Under the pieces are notes generated by a model, which worked only from the letters and a program-made list of their open reading frames with translations, did not search any database and had not been told where the DNA came from. From Prionace glauca (lineage: Eukaryota > Chordata > Chondrichthyes > Carcharhiniformes > Carcharhinidae): a DNA stretch of 64,000 nucleotides. Both the position numbers and the translations under genes were made by a program. Numbering within the stretch: position 1 is the stretch's first letter; the number at the start of each line of letters is the position of its first letter. The stretch is from positions 26,143,487 through 26,207,486 of the forward strand of contig CM075759.1 in the NCBI GenBank assembly GCA_037974335.1, written 5' to 3'. Positions 11,095 to 22,794 of this stretch are shown here, piece by piece.

Positions 11095-11960
11095 TTCAAC
11101 ATGTCATCGATGAAGACGAACATCTGGTCAAGGCCTCCCTATACCCCAACCACTTGCCTTAAGACAACCATATAACCTTAAACAGACAATTATTGCAGCA
11201 AACGACCCAGCCTCCAGGAAAATAGCGATCTGGACACCAGATACAACCTCTGTAGGACGTGCCGGATCATCGACACGGATATCACCATCACAAATGAGGA
11301 CACTATCCAGCAGGCACACGATACATACTCATGTGACTCGGCCAATGTGGTCTACCATATACACTGCAGGGAAGGATGTCCCGAGGTGTGGTACATTGGT
11401 GAAACAATGCAGACGCTACGACATTGTATAAATAGTTACCACAGGACAATCACTGGACAGGAGTGTCCCCTTCCTGTCGGAGAACAGGTCAGCAGTCAGG
11501 GGCAATCAGTCTCTGATCATTGGGTCAGCGTTCCGCAAGGCAGCTTTCAAGACATATGACAACACCAAATCACTGAGCAGAGACCGATAGCCAAGTTCCA
11601 CATGTGTGAGAATGGTTTCAACCCAGATCTTGGGTTCATGTCACATTATATTTGAACTCCAACATTTGGCCGGAGCTTGCAAAATTTTACTAATTGTCAT
11701 GGTGTGAGACAATGCATACCTCTTTAACCTGTGATTATCTCTCTCCATTCGCTTTATCTGTAACTGTAAAGACTTGATTACCTGCAAAGACTTCAATTGT
11801 AAACATTACCTTGCAGTTCTGTCGATCTATATAGGCCCAGTTTGTGAACTCTCCATTCGCCTGATGAAGGAGCACTGCTCCAAAAGTTCATGCTACCAGA
11901 TACAGCTGTTGGACTGTAGCTTGGCGTTGTGAGACTTGTTTCTGTGACGACTCCAGTACA
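11095..11960 (+). mobile_element. Penelope-like element fragment with GIY-YIG-like endonuclease remnant
   Basis: The plus-strand frame at 11347-11559 reads VYHIHCREGCPEVWYIGET followed by LRHCINSYHRTI. This resembles the GIY-YIG nuclease of Penelope-like retroelements (Y-x-I-x-C ... YIGET ... R-x-x-x-H). The 3' part runs through a degraded UTR to a terminus (ctccaaaagttcatgctacc ... gttgtgagacttg) that is shared, often in inverted orientation, with other loci in the window. No complete RT is present. Confidence 0.55.
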
Positions 11961-12239
11961 ATGCCAGCAGCTCTACATCATGGCTATCACCAACAGCAAC
12001 AAACCATCGGTTTAAAGTGGAGAGGATCTTCAACGATACCACCCACATCAACAAAAACATCAAATTCCTACAAAATGCAAGAAAGCAAACAAGGTCCCAA
12101 AAGGATACAGGTCACGAACTCAGTCAATGCCGCTGACAATACAGATTATGCCGAGAGACGTTGCTGTTCCATCTCTCTCACACTCCTCACCCACCTTGTA
12201 CATTACTCTACAGCGGATGTCAGAGTCTGGAAACTAAGA

Positions 12240-12890
12240 TAGAGACAATATTGAAGGTGGCAGTGGAAGTGGGGAGTATGGTGAAGAAAGCCTTTATAGG
12301 AAGGGGTATAGAATATAAGAGCTGGAGTCTAATGTTGCAGTTGTACAGAACGTTGGTTAGGCCGCATTTGGAGTACTGCGTCCAGTTCTGGTCACCTTAC
12401 TACTGGAAGGACATGGAGACTCTGGAGAGAGTGCAGAGAAGGATTAATTACCAGGATGTTGCCTGGTATGGAAGGACTGGGGTATGAGGATGGATTGAGG
12501 AAATTGGGGCTCTTTTCCCTTTAACAATGCCGACTGAGGGGGAATCTTATAGAGGTATATAAGATTATGAAGGGTATAGATAAAGTAAACAGAGGTAAGC
12601 TATTTCCTGTAATAGAGACACGTAAGGCAAGGGGCCATGGACTTAAGGTGAGGGGGGAGAGGTACAACACAGAGGATAGTGAGGGTATGGAATGCTCTGC
12701 CAAGTAAGGAGGTGGAGGCAAACACGCTAGAGTGCTTTAAGAGTAACTTCGACAGGCACATGAGTGGGTTGGAGACGGGTGGATAAAGGAGATCCTTTTA
12801 AATCAGGGTCATTAACATTGAGACGTCCCTGGTAATGTACATGGGTATAGTATGATAATAATGCTTTTTTCTCTTTTCATTCACAGGTTT
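12240..12890 (+). mobile_element. CR1-type LINE C-terminal fragment
   Basis: Plus-strand remnants read RGIEYKSWSLMLQLYRTLVR, then PHLEYCVQFWSPYYWKD and LERVQRR, continuing in other frames through the CR1 C-terminal block to about 12790. It runs straight into the composite 3' tail at 12890-13345; the same junction is repeated at 29.4 kb and 52.6 kb. Confidence 0.8.
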
Positions 12891-13345
12891 AAAACGGCCC
12901 ACCTCATGTCCAACGAGGGACATACACTCGATGGGTCGTACTGGGACTGCTCTTGGTTGTTCGAGATTGGCCTAGTGCTTCATGTCGTTAGTGTGTGCCT
13001 AAACTGGACCAGATACTGGGCAAGACAACAGCTCAGTGACTATCACTGATTGCTGTGCAGACACATGTATTTGGGCCAGTGTCTGTGGGAGTTTGCGCAT
13101 TCTCCCTGTGGTTGCGTGGGTTTCCTCCGGGTGCTCCGGTTTCCTCCCACACCCCAAAGATGTGCTGTTAGGCTGATTGGCAGGAATAAATTGTCCCTAA
13201 ATCAGTTTCCCTCAATCTGGATGGCCATAAAACATTAGTCAGGGGTCGTGGGTAGAGAGGGGGACAGGTGGTGTTGAGATGGCAGTGCAGGCTCGTTGGG
13301 CCGAATGGCCTGTTTCCCGGGCTGATTTTGTTCTTTTTTTTGTTC
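12890..13345 (+). mobile_element. Composite LINE 3' tail containing a V-SINE-like core
   Basis: Begins ttaaaacggcccacctcatg, passes tcatgtcgttagtgtgtgcc and aactggaccagatactgggc, then the V-SINE core (gcgtgggtttcctccgggtg, ctccggtttcctcccacacc), and ends ggctcgttgggccgaatggc..tttcccgggctg with a (TTGTTC)n-like tail. The same order occurs at 29415-29875, and inverted at 52345-52690. Confidence 0.75.
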
Positions 13346-13785
13346 TTGTTCTGAACATGTGCTCAGGACATAGCAGACCACAAAGTACAGACCACCAAAC
13401 AGACAAGACAACAAAACTACACCATCTGCATGGACAACAAGAAGATAAAACTTGAGAAACTCGACATTCCCACCAGCAGAAACCAAGCCTCCCCCGTACC
13501 ACAGTACAAAACACTACCAATACAGTGAAGTCCGTTGTCAACTTGTCGGACTATACCCTTCAACCAGATGAAATCGAAGTTCTCAGTCGAGGACCCATTT
13601 CTGCCCCACTAACAAAATGGACCCATTGGTCATGCGGCAGAAGGGGAGAAAAACATCAGTCGAATGAGGCTCAGGCAGCCCTTCGACAAACCTCTTGAGG
13701 CTAACAGCCAACCCAATGAGACAACCAGATTATCAGATGAAGGAGCAGCCCTCCATAAGTTCACAATCACAAATAAAACTACTGG
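13346..13785. other. No gene seen; degraded Penelope-like terminus at the end
   Basis: No coding sequence recognised. Around 13735-13800 the phrase gatgaaggagcagccctcca..actggactttaagctggttt resembles the Penelope-like terminal sequence seen at 33.13-33.2 kb. Confidence 0.4.
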
Positions 13786-14135
13786 ACTTTAAGCTGGTTT
13801 AGCAATCAAATATCTGTTTGACTGAAAAAGTCGTTTAGCAATCCCGCCTCTGATTGGCTGAGGTGGTCACTCTACATTCCAGTTTCTTACATGATGATGT
13901 GGTCAGTTTTGGAATTAGTCTCTGATTGGTTGAGATGTCTGTTTCGCCAACTGGACCCTTATTGGCTGAAGCAGTCCTTTAGCGATCTAATCTCTGATTG
14001 GCCGAGGTTGTCGTTTAGCATTCCCGTCTCTGACTGGCTCTGGCAGTTGTTAGAAATCTAGTCTTTGATTGTCTGAGTTGGTCAGTTATTGACACAGTCT
14101 ATTATTGGCTGAGGAGGTCAGTTAATCATCCAGGG
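13785..14135. repeat. Degenerate 36-bp tandem repeat, each unit with a CCAAT box
   Basis: The phrase TGATTGGCTG (reverse complement CAGCCAATCA) or a close variant recurs at 13815, 13851, 13923, 13959, 13995, 14031, 14066 and 14102. The spacing is 36 bp, with 72 across one decayed unit and 35 once. The rest of each unit follows gaggtggtc-gtttagcaatc. Most units keep ATTGG. The array ends about 15 bp from the stop codon of the receptor 3 exon. Confidence 0.8.
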
Positions 14136-14150
14136 CTTATTTGATGTCAC

Positions 14151-15052
14151 TCAGTTTTGTCTCTTCATTACATTAGTAATTGCTGTAACCAGACATTTCA
14201 CCGCGATTCTGATCTGCTCCCTGAACTTGGATTGAGTCACTGCATAAATAAATGTTTTTGTGCAGCAATTTAAATCCCACAGGATAAATCCGACTGTTTG
14301 AAATGTATATTCAAGAATAGGGAGGTAAACTAATCCTCTCACATCTGCATAGAAAAATTTTACAACATAAACCAACCAGAACAGAATGAATGCTCCGGAT
14401 ATGCTAAAGAGTAAAATCATGGACATCCTTCTGCTCTCCATTTCAGGGTCTCTGCAATTATCTCCCTTAGTCTGAGCCTTCAGCCCCTTCCGCGCTCGAC
14501 TGGTCACTAAAATGTGACTGACTGTTAGAGCATTAATCAACACGATTAAACTGAATGGGAGCAGTGGGGTTAAAACCTGATTAAACCAGTTAAAACCAAT
14601 CCACCCGGGATCAGTTCAAGCGCTTGTCTTGGGAGTACAACCCCACTTGACATTGTCGATTATCAGTCGATGTTCATATATAAAGTTGAAGGGAATGTTT
14701 TTCACAGAGAGCAGAATGTCGGATGTTACCAGAACTACAGCTGCAGTTTTCCCAGTGCAATATTTAGTTTTCATTTTTTGGCAGCGAATGGCCACAAATC
14801 GATCAAAGGAGAAAGTGACAGTGAACCAGACAGAACAGTCTGCAGCTGCAGTCTCCAGGACAGCTTTAACCCGACATACAGATGTGAGGGACAGGAAATT
14901 CAGGGGGAAATAATAATTATTTATGTAGTTGAGAATGGGGTTTATAATGATGAACGGTAGATCCACCACTGCCATGGCCACCAGGTAGTGGATGGTGTAT
15001 TTGGAGAGGCCACACTTTCTCTGACTCAGGGTCACAATTCCCAGTAAATTAA
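14151..15052 (-). pseudogene. GPR139-like receptor 3, exon 2, with one in-frame TGA
   Basis: The exon follows an acceptor ..ctctctggcag at 15053 and completes a split Val codon, giving VNLLGIVTLSQRKCGLSK. Landmarks include AVVDLPFI in TM2, TSVCRVKAVLE in TM3, DRF (FSFDRFVAI), the TM5 end VLINALTVSHILV, the basic loop SRARKGLK, and NCCTKTFIYAVTQ in TM7, ending 14151. One TGA at 14618-14616 interrupts the otherwise continuous frame in the second extracellular loop. Flanking codons on both sides stay in the same frame, and no frameshift was seen. A single CGA-to-TGA change would explain it, so this is either a recent pseudogene, a polymorphic allele or a sequencing error. Exon 1 is proposed at 21028-21094. 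Confidence 0.75.
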
Positions 15053-15069
15053 CTGCCAGAGAGAAAAAA

Positions 15070-15533
15070 AAACAAGAAATAAGAAGCTGAAAATTAGTGA
15101 GAAAAAATCTGAATATTTCTCCATCTCTAAACCGACAACAAGGAGAAGATTTCAACATCAACCCAATGGCCAGGAGTTCCCTCTGTGGCGCTGTTGTTGG
15201 AGGAGTTCAGTTAGAGATTAAAGTTGCAGACTGGTAAGTGTCAATGTAACACTGCTGGTTAACCGTGATAGGGGATCAGAAAGTCATGAATTACACATCT
15301 ATCAATGTAAATGGAGCAAATCTGCAAATTCTGATCAGACAGATTTTACTAAGAGGTTCCATTTCTCATCTGATCTGTTTTACAGGGTAAACTGACGGAT
15401 TTGCTAATTGAACCCGAAATGGACATAAGGATATTAGAGATTGGCAATATAATCTGCTATCCGTTCCTGCACCCAATTGTCAAAGACCCCACCGGATTGA
15501 ACACTTCTCTCGACAGGTCAACTGATTGATTTT
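15070..15533. other. Receptor 3 intron start, no feature seen
   Basis: Intronic if exon 1 at 21.0 kb is correct. No repeat or exon recognised. Confidence 0.5.
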
Positions 15534-15900
15534 ATGTCACTTCAGGATTGCTCGTTCCCTTTCCAAATCTCTCCCTCATTCAGTTTTATTTTTTTCTCCC
15601 AGCTTTTTATGATTGTAGTTTCCAGATGCCTTGTTCTGTTTTTCTTTCTTTCCATTATTCTCTCCCTTTCTCTACACATCCCACATTTATTTCCTAATCT
15701 GACCCTTGCCATCTTATTCGTTTCCCTTTGCAGGTTTCTTCCCCGATCTCCAGATTTCCCTCCCATCCAATCTCTTTCCATTGTTAACTTTCAATCTAGC
15801 TTTCGCCCCTTATTTATCCATCGCTCTTCAAATATTCCTGGCCCACTCTTCACATATATATGCTGTCTCTCTTCAATATCTCTGTCTCCCACTGTTTAAC
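15534..15900 (+). repeat. CT-rich tract in the receptor 3 intron
   Basis: About 370 bp rich in C and T, giving a Ser/Phe/Leu-rich open frame with no domain. Comparable pyrimidine-rich tracts accompany the other two receptors. Confidence 0.6.
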
Positions 15901-15904
15901 GTTG

Positions 15905-16995
15905 AATCAAAACAGATAGTAGTAGGAGGAGGCTATTTGGCCCTTCGAGCCTGCTCGACCATTCATCACAATCATGGCTGATCATCCAACTCAATAGCCC
16001 AATGCTACTTTCTTCCCATAGCTTTTATCCCACTCAGCCCGTATGCTATATCTAGTCTCCTTTTGAATACACTCCACATTTTGACATCAACTACTTCCTG
16101 GAGCAATAACATTCACAATCTTACCACTCTTTGGGTGAAGAAATGACTTCTCATCCCTGTCTTTAATGGTCTACCCTGTTTCCTCCGGCTGATATCCCTG
16201 GGTCTGGACAGCCCCACCATCGGGAACATCTGTTCTCAGCCTGTTAGAATTTTATGAGTCTGTATGAAATCCCCCTCCTTCATCTGAATTTCAGCGAAAA
16301 CAATCCTAATTTAACCAATCTCTCCTCATATATCAGTTCCACCAACCCTGGAATCAGCCAAATAAACAGTTGCTGCGCTGCCTCGAGAGTAAGAACATCC
16401 TTCCTCTGAAAAGAAAACAAAAGCTGCACACAATATTATAATGGTGGCCTCACCAACCCACATTGTAACCTCATTCCTGCTCCTGTACTTCGAATCTTCT
16501 CACCGTGAAGGCCCACATCTACCTTCTAAACAGTTTGCTGCAAATGCACGTTTGCTTTCAGCACTGGTGCACAAGGATAACCAGATCTCGCTGCCCACTC
16601 CTCTTCCCCAATTTGCAGCCATTCAGATAGTAATCTACCTTCATGTTTTTACTCCCAAAGTGAATAATCTCACATTTATCCCAATTATACTGCATCTGTC
16701 ATTAATTTACCCACTCACCCAGCCTATCCAGATCATGCTAATGGATTTCTGCATCCTCGTCACTCTTCTCCCTTCCACCCAATTTGGTATCAACTGCAAA
16801 CTTTGAGATGTTATATTTTGTTCACTTGTCAAGTCACCAATATATGTTGTGAATAGCTAGGGCCTCAGCACTGATCCCTGTAGCACCACACTGCCTTACT
16901 GCCTGACAATTTGAAAAGAACCAACTCATTCCTACTCTTTGTTTCATCATTGCCAAGGAGTTTTCTTACCATCTCAATCCAATTCACAATCTGTT
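15905..16995 (-). mobile_element. Old CR1-type LINE fragment
   Basis: The minus strand has the full order of a CR1 3' half, from the tail (ggcccttcgagcctgctcga at 15940) to the RT motif B-C region near 16860, but in many frames. Heavily diverged and inactive. Confidence 0.7.
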
Positions 16996-17054
16996 TCATT
17001 TAATCCTGAATGATAATATATTATTGGGGACTTGCTTCGGGAGTTGCCTACTGA

Positions 17055-17408
17055 TTCATGTCGTTGGTGTGTGTAAACTGGACCATCTCGAGGGCATCAT
17101 GGCAGCTCAGAGACTATCTCTGTTGCTGTGCGGACACATGGATTTGGGCCTGTATCCGTGGGAGTTTGCGCGTTCTCCCCATGGTTGCGTGGGTTTCCTC
17201 CGGGTGCTCCGGTTTCCTCCCACATCCCAAAAATGTGCTTTTAGGCTGATTGATTGGGTAACAAATTGTCCCTATATTGGACCTCCCTGAACCTCACACA
17301 TTAGGCATAGACTAAAATCATGAATAGGTCACTGACCATGGGACGGCGGCGCGGGCTCGTTGGGCCGAAGGGCCTGTTTCCCGTGCTGTGTTGTTCTTTG
17401 TTCTTTGT
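17055..17408 (+). mobile_element. SINE/LINE-tail element with V-SINE core
   Basis: Begins tcatgtcgttggtgtgtgta, carries the core gcgtgggtttcctccgggtg and ends cgggctcgttgggccgaagg..gtgttgttctttgttctttg. A closely matching copy lies in reverse at 63408-63735. It has the composite LINE tail but no LINE coding part, consistent with a SINE or an extreme 5' truncation. Confidence 0.75.
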
Positions 17409-17429
17409 TTTCTGAAAGCGTTCGGACTG

Positions 17430-17900
17430 GCTCCCCCTTGTCAGTTCCACTCACGATACCTTTAAGGGCATTTCTCCCCATCTCTCTCTATCTGTTTCAA
17501 ACATTTATCTCTCTGGCACGCCCTCTTTCATTCCTGTTCATCTCCCCCAGCATCTTTCTCTCTCTCTCTCCCTCCTTCCCTCACGCAGTATGGCAACACA
17601 CTGTGTCAATTCCTTTGGTATGTTGTTTCAAAAAAAGGCTCCCTGTGCCTAATAATGTGTTAGTTTGTTTATTTATTTATACATTCCTTGCTGTCTGTCA
17701 ATCCCAGAGGGCAGTTGCGGATGCTTTTCTCCAGAGGCAGACAATTGGGCAACCTGGAGAGCCCTGATACTGTGTCACTTCTCAGCCCCTCGCAGCAATT
17801 TGATTTGCGGTTATTGGCAAAGATGGTCAGAAATATTGCATCGCTTCTTTGAAAACAGAGTGCATGAGAGGCAGAGGAAGTTGCAGAGATACAGTCAGCA
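17430..17900. other. CT-rich and unassigned sequence
   Basis: Positions 17430-17590 are CT-rich. The remainder up to the LINE at 17905 shows no recognisable gene, although an open frame runs through into the LINE. Confidence 0.4.
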
Positions 17901-17904
17901 AGAC

Positions 17905-18410
17905 GTACGTAGAAGGAGGATAAAAAGGGTGCAGAGGAGATTTACAAGGATGTTGCCTGGACTGGGAGGCATGCCTTATGAAGATAGGTTGAGGGAGCTG
18001 GGACTCTTTTCCCTGGAGAGGCGAAGGTTGAGAGGCGACCTGATAGAAGTTTATAAAATGTTGAGAGGAATAGATAGGGTGGACTCTCAGAGGCTATTTC
18101 CCCGGGTTGAAATGGTCGCTACGAGAGGACACAGATTTAAGGTGCGGGGAGGGAAGTACAGAGGTGATGTTAGGGGTACGTTTTTCACTCAGAGGGTGGT
18201 GAGTGAATGGAATAGGCTGCCGTCATCGGTGGTGGAGGCGAACTCGCTGGGGTCTTTTAAAAGACTTCTGGATGAGTACATGGGGTTTAATGGGATTGGG
18301 GGTTATAGATAGGTCTATAGATTGGTGGGGTTGATGTGATCGACGCAACTCGAGGGCTGAAGGGCCTGTTTGTGCTGTAATGTTCTATGTTCTATGTTCT
18401 ATGTTCTAAA
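17905..18410 (+). mobile_element. CR1-type LINE C-terminal fragment, frame intact
   Basis: The plus-strand frame reads VQRRFTRMLPGLGGMPYEDR, then LRELGLFSLERRRLRGDLIE and FFTQRVVSEWNRLPSSVVEA before a stop near 18312. It ends in a ttctatg tandem tail (18382-18410). 5'-truncated but well preserved. Confidence 0.85.
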
Positions 18411-18429
18411 AGAGGAGGTAGTGCATTGG

Positions 18430-18915
18430 TTGGTGCGGGGATCATGACCTAGATAAGAACATCCATCTTCACAATTACAGAGAGTGAGCGGAAGGTGAAA
18501 AGGGAAGAATGTAAGAGTAACAGAGAGAGGTGGAAGCCAATTTTCAAAACAGAGAATGGAGGAGGAAGGTGAGGGAGGAAGCGAAAGAGAGGCAATATAT
18601 GAAGGTCTCCAGGGTATACGCGCTGGATGCAACTCCAATCACACCCTTTCAGATAGTCTGAACTTGTGGAGAAATATCCTGGGAGAATGATTTTCGAAGT
18701 GTCAGGAAGGAATCTGCAGCCCCATCCCAAACTGAGAGAGGGAGTTGAGTAGCTTCTGGATGCTGAGAATGGGACAGGAAATGGGGATGGGGAGGACGAA
18801 CATTTTATTCAGTTTTAGAAGATTCTGTTTGGAGATCTCTATCTTTTTTTTCCATTTCAACTTTCTGCCTGATTTGAAGGAATGGGAGAAAGGGGACAGT
18901 AAGGAGACAAAAAAG
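18430..18915. other. GA-rich spacer, no gene seen
   Basis: Purine-rich stretches at 18480-18600. Open frames on the minus strand are low-complexity. Confidence 0.4.
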
Positions 18916-18919
18916 AGAG

Positions 18920-19390
18920 AGGTATAGAACAACAGAATCATACAGCGCAGGAGCACTTTGGCCAAATGTGTCTGCACCTGCACGCGATAAACAGTTAAAA
19001 TCACATCTAACCCCATCTGCCAGCACTTGGCCCATAGTACGGAAGTGTGAAGTATTCATCCAGATAATTTATTTTAAAGTTTGCGAATCAAATCACTTCT
19101 ACCCATCTCCAATGCAGGGCATTCAGTACTGGCACTACCTACTGGGTTAAAAAAAAAATCTTCACAACCCTCCTTACCCTCACCTTAAACCTTGTACCCT
19201 GTGACTGACCATTCAACTAAGGGGAACAACTCTTCCTTCTCCACTCTCTCCCTCAGTCCCACAATTTTGGACAACACCATCAGATTGCACCTCGGTCATT
19301 TCTGTTCCAACAAAAACAACACAAGCCTATCCAATTTTTTTTATAACATTGATGTTCCATACCAGGCAGCATCCTGGTGAATCTCCTCTG
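18920..19390 (-). mobile_element. Degraded CR1-type LINE 3' fragment
   Basis: The minus strand carries the tail (cagcgcaggagcactttggc) and the C-terminal block in reverse, ending at ggcagcatcctggtgaatct. It abuts a second LINE at 19393. Confidence 0.6.
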
Positions 19391-19392
19391 CA

Positions 19393-20610
19393 TAAGAACA
19401 TGAGAAATAGGAGCAGGGGTAGGCCATCTGGACTCTTGAGCCTGCTGCACCATTCAATAAGATCATGGCTGATCTTTTCATGGACTAAACACCACTTACG
19501 CAACCTTATTTTGAGGCTACGCCCCTCGTTCTAGTTTCACCGGCCAGTGGAAACAACCTCCCATTTTATCTATTCCCTTCATATTTATATATGTCTCTGT
19601 AAGATCACCCCTCATTCTTCGGAATTCCAATTAGTATATCCTCAATCCCTCCTCATAAGCCAACACTCTCAACTCCGCAATCCACCTAGTGAATCTCCTC
19701 TGCACCTTCTCCAGAGCCAGTATATCCTTCGCCAGTACATCCACCCCGTGCAATCACATTCCTCCGAAAAAAGTAGCGACCAGAAGTGCACACAATACCA
19801 TAGTTGAGGCCTCAATCATGTTCTATACAGCTCAACGTGACTTCTGCGCTTTTGTAATCTATGTCGTGAGTGATAATAGTAAGTGTTCCATATTTTTTCA
19901 CTACCCAACTAAAATGCCCGTTTGCTTTCAGAGATCCATTTCAAGGTTCCTTTGTACCACTGAACTTCCTTGTATCGTACCATATCTTTTGTACTTCATT
20001 GTTAAATTACTCCTTCCAAATTGTATCATCTCAGACCTTTCAGGGTGAAAAACCATCTGCCACTGATTTGCACTATTCCGTCTACATCTTTTTGTAGCCC
20101 AATGTTCCGCGCACTGTCTTCGGCACCCTTCCGTTTTTAGTGTATTCAGCAAAATTATTAATCATACTCCCGACAGAGTCATCAATGTGTTGTTTGAATT
20201 AAATCCGAATAATAGGGCACCAACACAGATCTCTCCTGTACACCACTGGATGCTGGCTTGGAGTTACTTAAAAAACTTTTTATCATCAGCCTCTGCTTCG
20301 ACAACTGAGTCAATTCTGAATGCATTTTATCACATTACTCTGTATCCCATGTGAATTAACATTCTTTACATGTCTCCCACGTAGGACTTTGCCAATGCGG
20401 TGCTGAAATTCATATGAACCAGTTAGTTTCTTCTGGCATCTTACTGAACATACAAACTGGCCTACAATGTAACACTGACCACACTTGATAAAAAGTAGTT
20501 CCGGATGCAATCACATCCTTCCGAAAAAGTAGCGACCAGAAGTGCACATGCCACTATAGCTATGGCCTCACTAACGTTCTATACACAGAACTTTGCAGAC
20601 ATATAATGTC
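19393..20610 (-). mobile_element. CR1-type LINE fragments, degraded
   Basis: Starts with the tail ataagaacatgagaaatagg. The minus-strand C-terminal block and RT remnants follow to about 20500. A second short piece (20510-20610) repeats the segment found at 19750-19820, so two copies or an internal duplication are present. Confidence 0.65.
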
Positions 20611-20619
20611 ATAAATAGC

Positions 20620-21020
20620 TAGATACTTAGATCAGATATTCCACTCTGCTGAAAGAACAACAAACAGTACATTTCGACACTGACAAATAGACCGGGTAAT
20701 TTTTATTCACTGGTGTCAGATATTCCACATGCAAAATTTGAATTTATTCTTATTTGTATAAAATTCAGTGATCACCTTCACTGAGATTGAGTCTCTAAAT
20801 GTACAAAATAAAAATTAAATACAATAATTTCATTGATCAGTGAGATGGTGAGTTTTATTTGTTCATGACAATAATTGAAATCATAGTCAAATACAAGACA
20901 TGTAATATAAATAAATTCCATCAAGCACCTGGTGTATGTATAGCAGTAAACAGAAAATTAGCATGGGGCATTTTCGTTCAGAATTTAAACGCAGATTGAC
21001 GTGACTTGACTGGTTATAGT
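20620..21020. other. AT-rich intronic sequence, no feature seen
   Basis: No coding or repeat signal recognised between the LINE remnants and the proposed receptor 3 exon 1. Confidence 0.5.
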
Positions 21021-21027
21021 TACTTAC

Positions 21028-21094
21028 CAGGAACGCCAATAATGGCAAGGATTGGGTAGATTATTTTCAAAGCTTTCTGAACTGGATAAAGCAT
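21028..21094 (-). CDS. GPR139-like receptor 3, exon 1 (short, TM1 start)
   Basis: Too short for ordinary open-frame lists. ATG at 21094 opens MLYPVQKALKIIYPILAIIG followed by VP and one base, then the donor G|GTAAGT at 21027. YPILAIIGVP is the same TM1 start as YYPILAIVGVP and YYPILALVGVP in receptors 1 and 2, at the same splice phase. Joining to exon 2 at 15052 restores Val-Asn-Leu-Leu and a full TM1 across an intron of about 6 kb. It lacks the long repeated N-terminus of receptors 1 and 2. An in-frame stop lies upstream with no other ATG between, so this start is the best choice. The joined product would be about 322 residues, but exon 2 carries an in-frame TGA. Confidence 0.65.
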
Positions 21095-21180
21095 TCTCAA
21101 TGTGTAGTAATGAGTCCCTTTGTACTGTTCGCAGTCCCTCTGTCTTAAATTGTGAGGTTTCCCAGTCCCAAAGCCTTTAA

Positions 21181-21186
21181 TTTATA
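21181..21186 (-). promoter_or_regulatory. Possible TATA box for receptor 3
   Basis: TATAAA on the minus strand, 87 bp before the proposed ATG. The distance would allow a 5' leader of about 60 bases. Position only; no other promoter element was recognised. Confidence 0.35.
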
Positions 21187-21189
21187 CAC

Positions 21190-21965
21190 TGTAGAAGCAC
21201 CTGAGGGACATTGTGGTAGGGCAGTGTTTTTTTTTAATACATGACCAAACAGATTACGACATTCAGTTCAGTGATGGAAGATATTTATTTGTTAATTGAC
21301 CGACCTCGTTCAAAACACTGGATTCTATTGATCACATTGTTCAACGAATAATGAGTGGAAATACACTATCTACTCAAACGCTATCAGGCCCATTCGAGAT
21401 CTCAGTTGGTTACAGTGATATCTGGACTGTGACCATTCAGTAACTAAGTTGCAACTGTTACCACGTCTCTCTCTCTGTGATGATTAACTGTGGGCAGTCA
21501 GTTTAATGGCTTAAATGTGTTATGTGTGAACCTAAATTCCAAAATTCTACTAATCAATAATCTGGAAGTATTAAGGTGCAAAGAGAATTATTTTACCCCT
21601 AAATTTAATCGATCTGCTCAAACTGAGAAAACATTGGGACATCACAAAACATTCAGACAATGCAACAGATACAGACACATCACCTCAAAGTAAAAAAAAA
21701 GATTTAACCATGTCAAGTAATGCACAGGCTCCAGCTGACACTTGTGTCAAATCTCATCCACAACCTTTTTCAGGGAGACAACCCGATGAAGATTATGAAT
21801 GGATAGAACTGAGAGAAGGAATCTCTGAGAGATGGAAACGAAAAAGAGGAAGATTGATTGAAATATAGAGGGAGAGGGGGTGTGGGAGAGATTCTGTGGG
21901 GATCAGATACTGTGAGAGGAATGGCGTCTATGTAAGTATCTTAAACTTGAGAGAATTCAGCTCCA
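21190..21965. other. No feature seen
   Basis: Unique-looking AT-rich sequence upstream of the receptor 3 exon 1. No repeat or gene recognised. Confidence 0.5.
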
Positions 21966-21969
21966 TCTT

Positions 21970-22740
21970 AAATAGAACATGGGACACATTAGAAGTCCTT
22001 CGGCCCACGATTATGTGCAACGTGTTGTCTAAATCCAAGATCAAGATATCCCACTCCTAATCATACTGGTGTGCTTCATATGTCTATCCAATAACCGCTT
22101 GAAAGTTCCGAAAGTGTCGATTCCACTATCACAGCAGATAGTGCATTCCACACCCCGACCACTCTCTGAGTAAAGAATCTATCTCGGACATCCCTCTTAT
22201 ATTCCCCACCATGAACCTTATAGTTATGCCCCCGCGTAACAGCTAAATCGACTCTAGGAAATAATGTCTGCACGTCAACTCTATCTATCCCCATCATCAT
22301 CTTATAAACCTCTATTCAATCGTCTCTCATCCTCTTCCGCTCCAAAGAGAAAGGCCCCAGCTCCCTCCCCTCAACCTTTCCTCATATGACCTACCCTGCA
22401 AACCAGGCAGCATCCTAGTAAATCTCTTCTGCACTCTCTCCAATGATTCCACATCCTTCTTATAGTGAGGTGACTAGAACTGCACACAATATTCCAAGTG
22501 TTGTCTCACCAAGGTCCTGTATAGTTGCAGTATATAAACCCACGGCTCTTAAACTCAAACCCCCTGTTAATAAACGCTAACGCTATCAGTCTTCTTCACT
22601 GCTCTGTCCACTTGAGTGGCAACCTTTATAGCTTTGTGGATATGAAACCCAAGATCTCTCTCTTCCTCCATATTCCTCATTGACTCTGTAATCCGCATTC
22701 AAGTTTGGCCCACCAAAATGACTCGGTGCAGTGCTCCGAG
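21970..22740 (-). mobile_element. CR1-type LINE 3' fragment
   Basis: Minus-strand remnants read MMGIDRVDVQTLFPRV and RDRFFTQRVVGVWNALSAVI. Many frame changes elsewhere. Inactive. Confidence 0.7.
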
Positions 22741-22794
22741 CTGCTGTATTGTGTCCTGTTCTGCGATACACAAATAGACATGATGTAAAGGCGT

